Positions 6,264-6,300 of a DNA stretch of 6,300 nt are shown here, in pieces; positions within the stretch are counted from its first letter, which is position 1; each line of letters starts with the position of its first letter. Both the position numbers and the translations under genes were made by a program. This DNA comes from an uncultured Lachnospiraceae bacterium (GTDB lineage: Bacteria; Bacillota; Clostridia; Lachnospirales; Lachnospiraceae): the NCBI GenBank assembly GCA_949076555.1, contig CARUOB010000092.1, positions 1 through 6,300 on the forward strand, written 5' to 3'. A model generated the notes under the pieces. That model saw nothing but the letters and a program-made list of their open reading frames with translations, was not told the DNA's origin and did no database searches.

Positions 6264-6270
6264 CCTCCTT
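6264..6270 (-). promoter_or_regulatory. Ribosome binding site that fixes the start codon
   Basis: On the minus strand AAGGAGG is followed by five bases and then ATG at 6258-6256. This is a perfect anti-16S match at workable spacing. It lies inside the longer open frame that runs to the window edge, so the upstream codons 6259-6300 are more likely 5' leader than protein. The gene's own promoter must lie beyond the right edge. Confidence 0.85.
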
Positions 6271-6300
6271 TTTCCGTTTACGAGCCATTGGCCCATACAT

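Overview
The window is almost entirely one very large minus-strand gene, with the start of a second transcription unit just beyond it. The single CDS (minus strand, preferred start at 6258, stop at 124) encodes a secreted, multi-domain surface protein of 2044 residues. Its BspA-type 26-residue repeats, the C-terminal 'YTG ... DYTVSY ... G-Y-TG' modules, the strong AAGGAGG ribosome-binding site, the moderately high GC and the lack of a sortase signal together suggest a Gram-positive gut Clostridia, probably of the Lachnospiraceae type. That assignment is an inference from protein style, not a match to a known genome.

Layout of the protein from N to C terminus (right to left on the + strand; residues counted from the ATG at 6258): Sec signal peptide (1-32); acidic Pro/Glu/Lys stalk of five 11-residue repeats plus a decayed sixth (41-106); N-terminal cap (107-206); twelve BspA/DUF285-like repeats with a regular cysteine column (207-516) and their C-cap (517-576); a beta-rich connector (577-685); a large Gly/Ala-rich domain I cannot assign to a family (686-1068), ending in a charged helical segment (1069-1144); two beta-sandwich-like domains (1145-1372); a short acidic linker; seven tandem Ig-like modules of about 75-105 residues (1389-2022); and a short basic aromatic tail (2023-2044). 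This is the plan of a long cell-surface adhesin or ligand-binding protein: a stalk, a solenoid, an unknown central domain and an Ig-like rod.

Downstream of the stop codon there is no convincing intrinsic terminator. There is a good sigma-A-type promoter on the minus strand (65-70 and 41-46). Its transcript would begin with a GGGAGTAG motif that resembles the 5' half of a yybP-ykoY (manganese-sensing) riboswitch, cut off by the window edge. The downstream gene lies outside the window.

I do not see a mobile element, CRISPR array, RNA gene other than the possible riboswitch, or a second protein-coding gene. The parts most worth a second look are the unassigned central domain, the two DNA tandem-repeat arrays inside the gene, the missing anchor signal, and the truncated leader at the left edge.
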